64,000 nt of DNA from Scylla paramamosain (Eukaryota; Arthropoda; Malacostraca; Decapoda; Portunidae). Below, one piece after another: positions 8,966-22,809 of this stretch (its first letter is position 1; every line of letters starts with the position of its first letter). Position numbers and translations under genes: made by a program. Location of the stretch: assembly GCF_035594125.1 (NCBI RefSeq), contig NC_087197.1, positions 7,796,110-7,860,109 on the forward strand. Reading direction: 5' to 3'. Below the pieces are notes generated by a model, which saw only the letters and a program-made list of their open reading frames with translations, searched no databases and was not told the origin of the DNA.

Positions 8966-11900
8966 AATGTGTATTATGAGTTTTTTTTTATAGTTCAAAA
9001 GAACCAAAAGGCAAAAAAACACAAAAACTCGTGTATATGGAGAAGGTTCCTAGATACCAAAATGCTGAAACTCATGAATAACACTCTTAACTGAGAAACA
9101 GAACAACCTTACTAAATGCGTGTATTTTGAGTGCTTTTCACATTCTCAGTTACCAAAACCCCAAATTGCATGCGAAATAACCTTTATGTGAGAAAAAATG
9201 TCATTACCAGAAAAGGGTCTTTTAAGTGTTTTTCGGCGTTATAGGCAATTTTGGTATCCAAAATGCAAAGTACTAAAAAGCAGGGCAAACATATTACATT
9301 GGAATAACACTAATTTATACCAAAAACTTGGCTTTAAGTGTTTTTGAGCTGCTTAAATACCAAACCGCTAAAACGCATCCAAACAAACTTTATGGAGAAA
9401 CAGAATAACATTACCAAAAACATGTATTTTGAGTGTTTTTGATCATGTAATCTATAAAAACGCTTAAATACATGGAAAGAACATTATGTTTGGGAAACAA
9501 AAGGACATTACGAGAAACGTGTATTATGAGTGTTTTTTAAGTTCCTTATGTACCAAAAAGCTAAAACCCACAAATAACACTCTTTATTTAGAAAATAAAA
9601 AACAAAACAAAAATTAAAAAAATAGGAATTTTTTTTTTTGTTATTCATATTCTTAGGTACCGATAAGCCAAAATTCTGGGAAAATTCAGGGCAATCATAT
9701 AATAAAAAAATATTATCAAAAAAGTTAATTTCAGCTTTTTTTTCGGATTGTTATGTACCAAACCCTAAAGTGCATGCAAAGCCTCCTATATGAGGAAATT
9801 AAACAAATTTACCAGAAATCTGTGTTTTGAGTGTTTTTTTGCATGTTAGGCACCAAAATGATAAATAATATGGAACTCACTCTATATGGGAGTCCAAAAC
9901 AAAGTTACTGAAAACGTGTCTTCTCAGTGTTTTACGTAGAAAATCGCTAAAACGGATGCAAAGCAACAAATATCAAAAATAAGAAAAATGTTACTAAAAA
10001 GATATATTTTGAGTGTTTTTCAGCTTGTTACCTACAAAAAAAAAACGCGAAAATTGATGTAAAGCACCCTATATTGGGAAACAAAAGGACATTGCAAGAA
10101 AAGTGTATCATGAGTGTTTTATAGTTCAAAAGAACCACAAGGGAAAAAACGCAAAATCTCGTGTATATGGAGAGGTTTCCTAGATACAAAAATGCTAAAA
10201 CTCATGTATAACACTCCTAATTGAGAAACAGAAAAACTTTAATAAATGCGTGTATTTTGAGTGCTTTTCACATTCTTAAATACCAAAACCCCAAATTGCA
10301 TGCAAAAATAGACTTGTGGGATAAAAAAAATGACTTTGCCAGAAAAGTGTCTTTTGAGTGTTTTTGAGCGTGATAGGCAATAAAGCACTAAAAAAGAGGG
10401 ATATCACATTACATTGGAGGAAAACGGACTTTTACCAAGAACTTGCCTTTAAGTGTTTTTGAGCTCCTTATATACCAAAACACTAAAACGCATTGAAAAC
10501 ACTCTTTATGGTGAAACAGAATAACTTTACCTAAAACATGTATTTTGAGTGTTTTTCATCATGTTGCCAATAAAAACGCTAAAATACATGCAAAGAACAC
10601 TATTTTTGGGAAACGAAAGGAGATTACGAGAAACGTGTATTATGAGTGTTTTTAAATTCATTAATTACCAAAAAGCTAAAAGCCACTAATAACACTCTTT
10701 ATTGAGAAACAATAAATAAATAAAAAAAATACAATATTTTTTTTCTTTCTTATTTATCTTCACAGGTACCGAGATGCCAAAATTCGGGCAAAATTCAAGG
10801 AAATTATGTGAAATAAAAACATTATCCAAAAAGTTAAATTTAGCTTTTATCGGACTGCTATGTACCAAACCCGTAAAGTGCATGCAAAGCCACATATATG
10901 GGGAAATTAAATGTCTTTGCCAGAAAACGGTCTTATGAGTGTTTTTCAGCATGTTAGGAACCAACACGATAAATAACATGGAAGTCAATCTATATGGGAA
11001 TCCAAAACAAAATTACTAAAAACGTGTCTTATCGGTGTTTTACATAGAAAAACGCTAAAACGGATGCAAACCAACCAATATGAAGAAATGAAATAACATT
11101 ACCAAAAAGGTATATTTTGAGCATTTTTGAAATTGTTACCTACAAAAAACACGAAAATGGATGGAAAGCACTCTATATTGGGAAGCAAAAGGACATTACG
11201 AGGAACGTGTATAATGAGTGTTTTATAGTTTCACAAGAACTACAAGGTAAAAAACGCAAAAACTTGTGTATATAGAGAAGTTTCTTACATTCCAAAATGC
11301 TGAAACTCTGGAACAACACTCTTAATTGAGAAACAAAACCATCTTACTTAATGCGTGTATTTTGAGTGCTTTTAACATCCTTAGTTACCAAAACCCTAAA
11401 TTACATGCGAAACCAGCTTTATGTGGGAAAAAAATGACATTACCAGAAAAATGTCTTTTGAGTGTTTTTGAGCGTGTTAGGCAATAAAGCACTAAAAAGC
11501 AGGGCAATCACATTACACTGGAATAAAACCAATTTTTAACAAGAACTTGCCTTTAAGTGTATTTGAGCTCGTTATATACCAAAACGCTAAAATGCATGCA
11601 AAATACACTTTATGGTGAAACAGAATAACATTACGAAAAACATGTATTTTGAGTGTTTTTGATCATGTTACCAATAAAAACGCTTAAATACATGCAAAGA
11701 ACCCCATTTTTGGGAAATGAAAGTACATGACGAGAAACGTGTATTATGAGTGCTTTTAAATTTATTAAGTACGAAAAAGCTAAAAGCCACAAATTACACT
11801 CTTTATTGAGAAAAAAAAATACAATATTTTTTTTTTCATTCTTATTCATCTTCACAGGTAACGAGGTGCCAAAATTCGGGAAATTTTCAGGAAATTATAT

Positions 11901-12913
11901 GAAATAAGGACATTATCAAAAAAGTTAAATTTAGCTTTTTTTTCGGACTGTTATGTACCAAACCCCTAAAGTGCATGCAAAGCCACCTATATGGGGAAAT
12001 TAAACGTCTTTGCCAGAAAACTGTCTTATGAGTGTTTTTCAGCATGTTAGGAACCAACACGATAAAACCCAAGGAATTCAATCTATATGAGAATCCAAAA
12101 CAAAATTACTGAAAACGTGTCTTTTCGGTGTTTTATGTAGCAAACGCTAAAATGGATGCAAAACAACCAAAATGAAGGAATAGAATAACATTACCAATAT
12201 GGTATATTATTTGTGTTTTTGAAATTGTTACCTACAAAAAACGCGAAAATGGATGGAAAGCACTCTATATTGGGAAGCAAAAGGCACCAAAAAGCATGTT
12301 AGGCACCAAAACGATAAATAATATGAAAGTCACTCTATATGGAAATCTAAAACAAAATTACTGGAAACGTGTGTTTTAAAAGATTTACGTAGAAACACGC
12401 TAAAACAGATGCAAACCAACTAATATAAATATATAGAATAACATTATCAAAAAAAGTATATTTTTGTGTGTTTTTGGGCTTGTTACATAAAAAAAAACGC
12501 GAAAATGGATGCAAAGCACTCTATATAAGGAAAAAAAAGGACATAACGAGAAGCGTATATAATGAGTGTTTTATAGTTTCACCAGAATCACAAGGCAAAC
12601 AACGCAAAAACTCGACTGTATGGAGAAGATTCTAAGATACCAAAATTCTGAAACTCATGAATAACAGTCTTAATCAAGAAACAGAACAACCTTACTAAAT
12701 GCGTGTATTTTGAGTGTTTTTTTTACATTCTTAGTTACCAAAACCCCAAATTCCATGCGAAACTAGCTTTATGTGGGAAAAATATGATATTACCAGAAAA
12801 GTGTCTTTGAGTGTTTTTGAGCGTGTTAGGCAATAAAGCACTAAAAAGCAGTGCAATCATATTACATGGGAATAAAACCAACTTTTAAGAAGAACTTGCC
12901 TTTTGGTGTATTT

Positions 12914-13395
12914 GACACGCATTTAGTAAGGTTGTTCTGTTTCTCAATTAAGAGTGTTATTCACGAGTTTCTGCATTTTGGTATCTAGAAAACTTCTCCA
13001 TATACACGAGTTTTTGCGTTTTTTGCCTTGTGGTTTTTTTGAACTATAAAACATTCATTATACACTTTTCTTGCAATGTCCCTTTGTTTCCCAATATAGA
13101 GTGCTTTGTATCAATTTTTGCGTTTTAGTTTTTTGTAGGTAACAAGCTCAAAAACACTCAAAATATACATTTTTGGTAATGTTTTTCTGCTTCTTGATAT
13201 GGGTTGGTTTGCATCAGTTTTAGCGTTTTTCTACGTAAAACACTGAGAAGACAGGTTTTCAGTAATTTTCTTTTGGATTCCCACATAGAGTGAGTTCTTT
13301 ATTATTTATCGTTTTGGTGCCTAACATGCTGAAAACACTCAAAAGACAGATTTCTGGTAAGGTCTTTAATTTCCTCATATGCGAGGCCCTGCATG
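12914..13395 (-). repeat. Inverted segment 1 in copy L3
   Basis: It has the same reversed monomers and the same J1 and J2 junction sequences as in L1. Confidence 0.9.
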
Positions 13396-14474
13396 TCTTT
13401 TGAGTGTTTTTGAACGTGTTACGCAATAAAGCACTAAAAGGAAGGTCAATCACATTACATGGGAATAAAACCAAATTTTACCAAGAACTTGCCTTTAAGT
13501 GTTTTTGAGCGCCTTACATATCAAAACGCTAAAATGCATGCAAAATACATTTTATAAAGAAACAGAATAATATTACCAAATACATGTATTTTGAGTGTTT
13601 TTGATCATTATATCTATAAAAACGCTTAAATACATGCAAAGAACTTTATGTTTGGGAAACGAAAGGACATTACGAGAAACGTGTATTATGAGTGTTTTTT
13701 TTTTTTTCAGTACCTAAAAGCTAAAACCCACAAATAACACTCTTTATTTAGATAAAAAAAATAATTAACAAAAAATTTAAAAAAATGGATTTTTTATTTA
13801 TTTATTTATTTATTTTTTTTTGTTATTTATCCTTATAGGTACCGAGATGCCAAAATTCTGCCAAATTTCAGGGAATTTATGTGGAAAAAAAAACATTACC
13901 AAAAGAGTTATTTATAGCTTTTTTTTCGGATTGTTATGTACCAAACCCTAAAGTGCATCCAAAGCCACCTATATAGGGAAGTTAAACGACTTTACCAGAA
14001 ACCTGTCTTTTCAGTGTTTTTCAGCATGTTAGGCACTAAAACGATAAATAATATGGAAGTCAGTCAATATGTGAATCCAAAAGAAAATTACTGAAAACGT
14101 GTCTTTTCAGTGTTTTACGTAGAAAAACGCTAAAGCGGATGCAAACCAACCTTTATGAAGAAATAGAATAACATTACCAAAAAGATATATTTTGAGTATT
14201 TTTGAGCTTGTTACCTACAAAAAAATGCAAAAATGGATATAAAGCACTCTATATTAGGAAACAAAAGGACATTACGAGAAACGTGTATAATGAGTGTTTT
14301 ATAGTTTTAAAAGAACCAAAAAAAAAGAACGCCAAAATGCACACAAATTAACCAAACAAATGGGATTTTTCCTCATGTTAGGTACAACAATCTATACAGA
14401 ATATAAAAAAACAGAACAACATTACCAAAAACGTATATTATAATTTTTGAGCTTCTTTGGTAATAAAATACTGA

Positions 14475-14831
14475 ATCACGTGATTAGCACATTCATTTAG
14501 GCGTTTTGGTTTCTCAAAAGCTGGAAAACGCTTAAATCATACGTTTTTGGTAATGTCTCCCGATAAAGGCTATTGTGCACGCGTTTTAGCATTTTGGAAC
14601 GTAAGAAGCTCAAAAACACTCAAAAGACACCATTTTGATAATGTTGTTTTGATTTTTATATAGAGTGTCTTAAATGCTCTTTAGAGTTTTGGTGCTAACG
14701 TTGAAAAGCCCCGAAATAACATTTTTTTTCTGGGAATGACGTCTCTTTACCTTATAAAGGGTAAAATGGATGATTTTTTGCGTATTGGTACGAAATAAGC
14801 TGAAAAACATTCAAAATACACGTTTTTGGCA
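14475..14831 (-). repeat. Inverted segment 2 in copy L3
   Basis: It matches the segment in L1, with ATCACGTGAT at 14475-14484. Confidence 0.87.
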
Positions 14832-17800
14832 AATGTGTATTATGAGTTTTTTTTTTATAGTTCAAAAGAACCAAAAGGCAAAAAAACACAAAAACTCGTG
14901 TATATGGAGAAGGTTCCTAGATACCAAAATGCTGAAACTCATGAATAACACTCTTAACTGAGAAACAGAACAACCTTACTAAATGCGTGTATTTTGAGTG
15001 CTTTTCACATTCTCAGTTACCAAAACCCCAAATTGCATGCGAAATAACCTTTATGTGAGAAAAAATGTCATTACCAGAAAAGGGTCTTTTAAGTGTTTTT
15101 CGGCGTGATAGGCAATTTTGGTATCCAAAATGCAAAGTACTAAAAAGCAGGGCAAACATATTACATTGGAATAACACTAATTTATACCAAAAACTTGGCT
15201 TTAAGTGTTTTTGAGCTGCTTAAATACCAAACCGCTAAAACGCATCCAAACAAACTTTATGGAGAAACAGAATAACATTACCAAAAACATGTATTTTGAG
15301 TGTTTTTGATCATGTTATCTATAAAAACGCTTAAATACATGGAAAGAACATTATGTTTGGGAAACAAAAGGACATTACGAGAAACGTGTATTATGAGTGT
15401 TTTTTAAGTTCCTTAAGTACCAAAAAGCTAAAACCCACAAATAACACTCTTTATTTAGAAAATAAAAAAAAAATAAAAAAATAAAAAAATAAAATTTTTT
15501 TTTTTTTGTTATTCATATTCTTAGGTACCGATATGCCAAAATTCTGGGAAAATTCAGGGCAATCATATAATAAAAAAATATTATCAAAAAAGTTAATTTC
15601 AGCTTTTTTTTCGGATTGTTATGTACCAAACCCTAAAGTGCATGCAAAGCCTCCTATATGAGGAAATTAAACGACTTTACCAGAAATCTGTGTTTTGAGT
15701 GTTTTTTTGCATGTTAGGCACCAAAATGATAAATAATATGGAACTCACTCTATATGGGAGTCCAAAACAAAGTTACTGAAAACGTGTCTTCTCAGTGTTT
15801 TACGTAGAAAATCGCTAAAACGGATGCAAAGCAACAAATATCAAAAATAAGAAAAATGTTACTAAAAAGATATATTTTGAGTGTTTTTCAGCTTGTTACC
15901 TACAAAAAAAAAAACGCGAAAATTGATGTAAAGCACCCTATATTGGGAAACAAAAGGACATTGCAAGAAAAGTGTATCATGAGTGTTTTATAGTTCAAAA
16001 GAACCACAAGGGAAAAAACGCAAAATCTCGTGTATATGGAGAGGTTTCCTAGATACAAAAATGCTAAAACTCATGTATAACACTCCTAATTGAGAAACAG
16101 AAAAACCTTAATAAATGCGTGTATTTTGAGTGCTTTTCACATTCTTAGTTACCAAAACCCCAAATTGCATGCAAAAATAGACTTGTGGGATAAAAAAAAT
16201 GACTTTGCCAGAAAAGTGTCTTTTGAGTGTTTTTGAGCGTGATAGGCAATAAAGCACTAAAAAAGAGGGATATCACATTACATTGGAGGAAAACGAACTT
16301 TTACCAAGAACTTGCCTTTAAGTGTTTTTGAACTCCTTATATACCAAAACACTAAAACGCATTGAAAACACTCTTTATGGTGAAACAGAATAACTTTACC
16401 AAAAACATGTATTTTGAGTGTTTTTGATCATGTTGCCAATAAAAACGCTAAAATACATGCAAAGAACACTATTTTTGGGAAACGAAAGGAGATTACGAGA
16501 AACGTGTATTATGAGTGTTTTTAAGTTCATTAATTACCAAAAAGCTAAAAGCCACTAATAACACTCTTTATTGAGAAACAATAAATAAATAAAAAAAAAT
16601 ACAATGTTTTTTTTCTTTCTTATTCATCTTCACAGGTACCGAGATGCCAAAATTCGGGCAAAATTCAGGAAATTATGTGAAATAAAAACATTATCCAAAA
16701 AGTTAAATTTAGCTTTTATCGGACTGCTATGTACCAAACCCGTAAAGTGCATGCAAAGCCACATATATGGGGAAATTAAATGTCTTTGCCAGAAAACGGT
16801 CTTATGAGTGTTTTTCAGCATGTTAGGAACCAACACGATAAATAACATGGAAGTCAATTTATATGGGAATCCAAAACAAAATTACTAAAAACGTGTCTTA
16901 TCGGTGTTTTACGTAGAAAAACGCTCAAACGGATGCAAACCAACCAATATGAAGAAATGAAATAACATTACCAAAAAGGTATATTTTGAGCATTTTTGAA
17001 ATTGTTACCTACAAAAAACACGAAAATGGATGGAAAGCACTCTGTATTGGGAACCAAAAGGACATTACGAGGAACGTGTATAATGAGTGTTTTATAGTTT
17101 CACAAGAACTACAAGGCAAAAAACGCAAAAACTTGTGTATATAGAGAAGTTTCTTACATTCCAAAATGCTGAAACTCTGGAACAACACTCTTAATTGAGA
17201 AACAAAACCATCTTACTTAATGCGTGTATTTTGAGTGCTTTTCACATCCTTAGTTACCAAAACCCTAAATTACATGCGAAACCAGCTTTATGTGGGAAAA
17301 AAATGACATTACCAGAAAAATGTCTTTTGAGTGTTTTTGAGCGTGTTAGGCAATAAAGCACTAAAAAGCAGGGCAGTCACATTACACTGGAATAAAACCA
17401 ATTTTTAACAAGAACTTGCCTTTAAGTGTATTTGAGCTCGTTATATACCAAAACGCTAAAATGCATGCAAAATACACTTTATGGTGAAACAGAATAACAT
17501 TACGAAAAACATGTATTTTGAGTGTTTTTGATCATGTTACCAATAAAAACGCTTAAATACATGCAAAGAACCCCATTTTTGGGAAATGAAAGTACATGAC
17601 GAGAAACGTGTATTATGAGTGCTTTTAAATTCATTAAGTACGAAAAAGCTAAAAGCAACAAATTACACTCTTTATTGAGAAAAAAAAATACAATATTTTT
17701 TTTTCATTCTTATTCATCTTCACAGGTAACGAGGTGCCAAAATTCGGGAAATTTTCAGGAAATTATATGAAATAAGGACATTATCAAAAAAGTTAAATTT

Positions 17801-18778
17801 AGCTTTTTTTTCGGACTGTTATGTACCAAACCCCGAAAGTGCAAGCAAAGCCACCTATATGGGGAAATTAAACGTCTTTGCCAGAAAACTGTCTTATGAG
17901 TGTTTTTCAGCATGTTAGGAACCAACACGATAAAACCCAAGGAAGTCAATCTATATGAGAATCCAAAACAAAATTACTGAAAACGTGTCTTTTCGGTGTT
18001 TTATGTAGAAAACGCTAAAATGGATGCAAAACAACCAAAATGAAGAAATAGAATAACATTACCAAAATGGTATATTATTTGTGTTTTTGAAATTGTTACC
18101 TACAAAAAACGCGAAAATGGATGGAAAGCACTCTATATTGGGAAGCAAAAGGCACCAAAAAGCATGTTAGGCACCAAAACGATAAATAATATGAAAGTCA
18201 CTCTATATGGAAATCTAAAACAAAATTACTGGAAACGTGTGTTTTAAAAGATTTACGTAGAAAAACGCTAAAACAGATGCAAACCAACTAATATAAATAA
18301 ATAGAATAACATTATCAAAAAAAGTATATTTTTGTGTGTTTTTGAGCTTGTTACATAAAAAAAAAACGCGAAAATGGATGCAAAGCACTCTATATAAGGA
18401 AAAAAAAGGACATAACGAGAAGCGTATATAATGTTTTATAGTTTCACCAGAATCACAAGGCAAACAACGCAAAAACTCGACTGTATGGAGAAGATTCTAA
18501 GATACCAAAATTCTGAAACTCATGAATAACAGTCTTAATCAAGAAACAGAACAACCTTACTAAATGCGTGTATTTTGAGTGTTTTTTTTACATTCTTAGT
18601 TACCAAAACCCCAAATTCCATGCGAAACTAGCTTTATGTGGGAAAAATATGATATTACCAGAAAAGTGTCTTTGAGTGTTTTTGAGCGTGTTAGGCAATA
18701 AAGCACTAAAAAGCAGTGCAATCATATTACATGGGAATAAAACCAACTTTTAAGAAGAACTTGCCTTTAGGTGTATTT

Positions 18779-19259
18779 GACACGCATTTAGTAAGGTTGT
18801 TCTGTTTCTCAATTAAGAGTGTTATTCACGAGTTTCTGCTTTTTGGTATCTAGAAAACTTCTCCATATACACGAGTTTTTACGTTTTTTGCCTTGTTTTT
18901 TTTTTAACTATAAAACATTCATTATACACTTTTCTTGCAATGTCCCTTTGTTTCCCAATATAGAGTGCTTTGTATCAATTTTTGCGTTTTAGTTTTTTGT
19001 AGGTAACAAGCTCAAAAACACTCAAAATATACATTTTTGGTAATGTTTTTCTGCTTCTTGATATGGGTTGGTTTGCATCAGTTTTAGCGTTTTTCTACGT
19101 AAAACACTGAGAAGACAGGTTTTCAGTAATTTTCTTTTGGATTCCCACATAGAGTGAGTTCTTTATTATTTATCGTTTTGGTGCCTAACATGCTGAAAAA
19201 CACTCAAAAGACAGATTTCTGGTAAGGTCTTTAATTTACTCATATGCGAGGCCCTGCAT
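18779..19259 (-). repeat. Inverted segment 1 in copy L4
   Basis: It has the same reversed monomers and junctions as L1. The CCTTGTGG run near 18890 has drifted into a longer T tract. Confidence 0.9.
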
Positions 19260-20344
19260 GTCTTTTGAGTGTTTTTGAACGTGTTACGCAATAAAGCACT
19301 AAAAGGAAGGTCAATCACATTACATGGGAATAAAACCAAATTTTACCAAGAACTTGCCTTTAAGTGTTTTGAGCGCCTTACATACCAAAACGCTAAAATG
19401 CATGCAAAATACATTTTATAAAGAAACAGAATAATATTATCAAATACATGTATTTTGAGTGTTTTTGATCATGATATCTATAAAAACGCTTAAATACATG
19501 CAAAGAACTTTATGTTTGGGAAACGAAAGGACTTTACGAGAAACGTGTATTATGAGTGTTTTTTTTATTTTTTTCAGTACCTAAAAGCTAAAACCCACAA
19601 ATAACACTCTTTATTTAGATAAAAAAAATGATTAACAAAAAATTTTAAAAATTGGATTTTTTATTTATTTATTTATTTTTTTTTTTTTGTTATTTATCCT
19701 TATAGGTACCGAGATGCCAAAATTCTGCCTAATTTCAGGGAATTTATGTGGAAAAAAGAACATTACCAAAAGAGTTATTTATAGCTTTTTTTTCGGATTG
19801 TTATGTACCAAACCCTAAAGTGCATCCAAAGCCACCTATATAGGGAAGTTAAACGACTTTACCAGAAACCTGTCTTTTCAGTGTTTTTCAGCATGTTAGG
19901 CACTAAAACGATAAATAATATGGAAGTCAGTCAATATGTGAATCCAAAAGAAAATTACTGAAAACGTGTCTTTTCAGTGTTTTACGTAGAAAAACGCTAA
20001 AGCGGATGCAAACCAACCTTTATGAAGAAATAGAATAACATTACCAAAAAGATATATTTTGAGTATTTTTGAGCTTCTTACCTACAAAAAAATGCAAAAA
20101 TGGATATAAAGCACTCTATATTAGGAAACAAAAGGACATTACGAGAAACGTGTATAATGAGTGTTTTATAGTTTTAAAAGAACCAAAAAAAAAGAACGCC
20201 AAAATGCACACAAATTAACCAAACAAATGGGATTTTTCCTCATGTTAGGTACAACAATCTATACAGAATATAAAAAAACAGAACAACATTACCAAAAACG
20301 TATATTATAAGTGTTTTTGAGCTTCTTTGGTAATAAAATACTGA

Positions 20345-20700
20345 ATCACGTGATTAGCACATTCATATAGGCGTTTTGGTTTCTAAAAAGCTGGAAAACG
20401 CTTAAATCATACGTTTTTGGTAATGTCTCCCGATAAAGGCTATTGTGCACGCATTTTAGCATTTTGGAACGTAAGAAGCTGAAAAACACTCAAAAGACAC
20501 CATTTTGATAATGTTGTTTTGATTTTTATATAGAGTGTCTTCCATGCTCTTTAGAGTTTTGGTGCTAACGTTGAAAAGCCCCGAAATAACATTTTTTCTG
20601 GGAATGTCGTCTCTTTACCTTATAAAGGGTGAAATGGATGATTTTTTGCGTATTGGTACGAAATAAGTTGAAAAACATTCAAAATACACGTTTTTGGCAA
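20345..20700 (-). repeat. Inverted segment 2 in copy L4
   Basis: It matches the segment in L1, with ATCACGTGAT at 20345-20354. Confidence 0.87.
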
Positions 20701-21995
20701 ATGTGTATTATGAGTTTTTTTTTTTTATAGTTCAAAAGAACCAAAAGGCAAAAAAACACAAAAACTCGTGTATATGGAGAAGGTTCCTAGATACCAAAAT
20801 GCTGAAACTCATGAATAACACTCTTAACTGAGAAACAGAACAACCTTACTAAATGCGTGTATTTTGAGTGCTTTTCACATTCTCAGTTACCAAAACCCCA
20901 AATTGCATGCGAAATAACCTTTATGTGAGAAAAAATGTCATTACCAGAAAAGGGTCTTTTAAGTGTTTTTCGGCGTGATAGGCAATTTTGGTATCCAAAA
21001 TGCAAAGTACTAAAAAGCAGGGCAAACATATTACATTGGAATAACACTAATTTATACCAAAAACTTGCCTTTAAGTGTTTTTGAGCTAAAACGCATCCAA
21101 ACAAACTTTATGGAGAAACAGAATAACATTACCAAAAACATGTATTTTGAGTGTTTTTGATCATGTTATCTATAAAAACGCTTAAATACATGGAAAGAAC
21201 ATTATGTTTGGGAAACAAAAGGACATTACGAGAAACGTGTATTATGAGTGTTTTTTTAAGTTCCTTAAGTACCAAAAAGCTAAAACCCACAAATAACACT
21301 CTTTATTTAGAAAAAAAAAAATTAAAAAAAATTTAAAAAATAGGAATTTTTTTTTTCTTATTCATATTCATAGGTACCGATATGCCAAAATTCTGGGAAA
21401 ATTCAGGGCAATCATATAATAAAAAAAATATTATCAAAAAAGTTAATTTCAGCTTTTTTTTCGGATTGTTATGTACCAAACCCTAAAGTGCATGCAAAGC
21501 CTCCTATATGAGGAAATTAAACGACATTACCAGAAATCTGTGTTTTGAGTGTTTTTTAGCATGTTAGGCACCAAAATGATAAATAATATGGAACTCACTC
21601 TATATGGGAGTCCAAAACTAAGTTTCTGAAAACGTGTCTTCTCAGTGTTTTACGTAGAAAATCGCTAAAACGGATGCAAAGCAACCAATATCAAGAATAA
21701 GAAAAATGTTACTAAAAAGATATATTTTGAGTGTTTTTCAGCTTGTTACCTACAAAAAAAAAACGCAAAAATTGATGTAAAGCACCCTATATTGGGAAAC
21801 AAAAGGACATTGCAAGAAAAGTGTATAATGAGTGTTTTATAGTTCAAAAGAACCACAAGGGAAAAAACGCAAAATCTCGTGTATATGGAGAGGTTTCCTA
21901 GATACAAAAATGCTAAAACTCATGTATAACACTCCTAATTGAGAAACAGAAAAACCTTAATAAATGCGTGTATTTTGAGTGCTTTTCACATTCTT

Positions 21996-22095
21996 NNNNN
22001 NNNNNNNNNNNNNNNNNNNNNNNNNNNNNNNNNNNNNNNNNNNNNNNNNNNNNNNNNNNNNNNNNNNNNNNNNNNNNNNNNNNNNNNNNNNNNNN
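21996..22095. other. Assembly gap, exactly 100 N
   Basis: This is a run of exactly 100 N, a length often used as a placeholder for a gap of unknown size. The left flank is plus-strand HOR copy L4 inside a K monomer. The right flank is minus-strand sequence of HOR phase near 2440. Orientation and phase both change across the gap, so the missing sequence could be long. Confidence 0.97.
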
Positions 22096-22809
22096 TGGTT
22101 TGTATCCGCTTTAGCGTTTTTCTACGTAAAACACTGAAAAGACACGTTTTCAGTAATTTTCTTTGGATTCATATATTGACTGACTTCCAAATGATTTATC
22201 GTTCTGGTGCCTAACATGCTGAAAAACAATGAAAAGAGAGGTTTCTGGTAAAGTCGTTTAACTTTCCTATATAGGTGGCTTTGCATGCTGTTTAGGGTTT
22301 GGTACATAACAATCCGAAAAAAAAGCTATAATTAACTTATATGATAATGTTCTTTTTCCACAGAAATTCCCTTAATTTTGGCAGAATTTTTGGCATCTCG
22401 GTACCTATGAAGATGAATAACAAAAAAAAATCCCATTCTATTATTTTTTTATTCATTATATATATATTTTTTTTTCTAAAGAGTATTATTTGTGGGTTTT
22501 AGCTTTTTGGTACTGAAGGAACTTAAAAATCACCTATAATACACGTTTCTCGTGATGTTCTTTCTTATCCCAAACATAAGGTTCTTTCCATGTATTTAAG
22601 CGTTTTTATAGATAACATGATCAAAAACACTCAAATGTAATGTAATTCTGTTTCTCCATTAAATGTATTTTGCATGAGTTTTAGCGTTTTGGTACGTAAG
22701 GAGCTCAAAAACACTTAAAGGAAAGTTTTTTGGTAAAATTTGGTTGTATTCCCATGTAATGTGATTGCTCTGGCTTTTAATGGTTTATTCCGTCCAAAAC
22801 CTGAAAAGA
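22096..22809 (-). repeat. Inverted HOR fragment, first part
   Basis: It is a diverged reverse complement of about 1655-2440 of copy L1, including the H, G, F, E, D and C monomers in reverse. The A/T tract is at about 22420-22482. It ends at the reverse complement of junction J2, near AAAAGACATACAAAGC. Confidence 0.85.

Larger units (their letters stand above)
7052..12913 (+). repeat. HOR copy L2 (complete, 5862 bp)
   Basis: It has the same order as L1. Near 8576 a short deletion removes part of the GTGTTTTT box just before inverted segment 2. Copy L3 has the same deletion and the other copies do not, so L2 and L3 look like sister copies. A/T tracts fall near 7840, 7895-7960, 9590-9640, 10715-10745 and 11810-11835. 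Confidence 0.92.
12914..18778 (+). repeat. HOR copy L3 (complete, 5865 bp)
   Basis: It has the same order as L1 and shares with L2 the short deletion before inverted segment 2 (near 14448). The A/T tract near 15461-15508 is longer and more A-rich than in its neighbours, and a TTTA microsatellite-like run lies near 13795-13820. Confidence 0.92.
1..21995 (+). repeat. Left homogeneous block of 5.87-kb higher-order repeats
   Basis: This is a head-to-tail array of one higher-order repeat. The anchor GACACGCAT at inversion junction J1 recurs at 1175, 7052, 12914 and 18779, giving spacings of 5877, 5862 and 5865 bp. Copies align with only scattered substitutions, homopolymer length changes and small indels. 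No gene-like sequence interrupts it. The right end is unknown because it runs into the run of N. I infer recent homogenisation by unequal exchange or gene conversion. The organism and chromosomal location cannot be read from the sequence. Confidence 0.93.
18779..21995 (+). repeat. HOR copy L4 (partial, cut by the N gap)
   Basis: It contains inverted segments 1 and 2 and the first unit after them, then stops inside a K monomer at the run of N. A private deletion of about 19 bp near 21087 joins the GAGCT box directly to AAAACGC within a C monomer. The last visible phase corresponds to about position 4410 of L1. Confidence 0.9.

Noticed and set aside
16630..16857. A recurrent 75-residue reading frame on the minus strand beginning MTSMLFIVLVPNMLKN, with near copies at 4896-5123, 49826-50053, 55692-55919 and 61561-61788
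   Set aside because: It recurs because the HOR DNA recurs. It spans F, G and parts of E monomers, is AT-driven, has no recognisable domain, and equivalent frames in diverged units are broken or different.
21939..22214. A 91-residue frame that runs across the N gap
   Set aside because: The gap has unknown length and the frame contains 34 undetermined residues, so it has no meaning.
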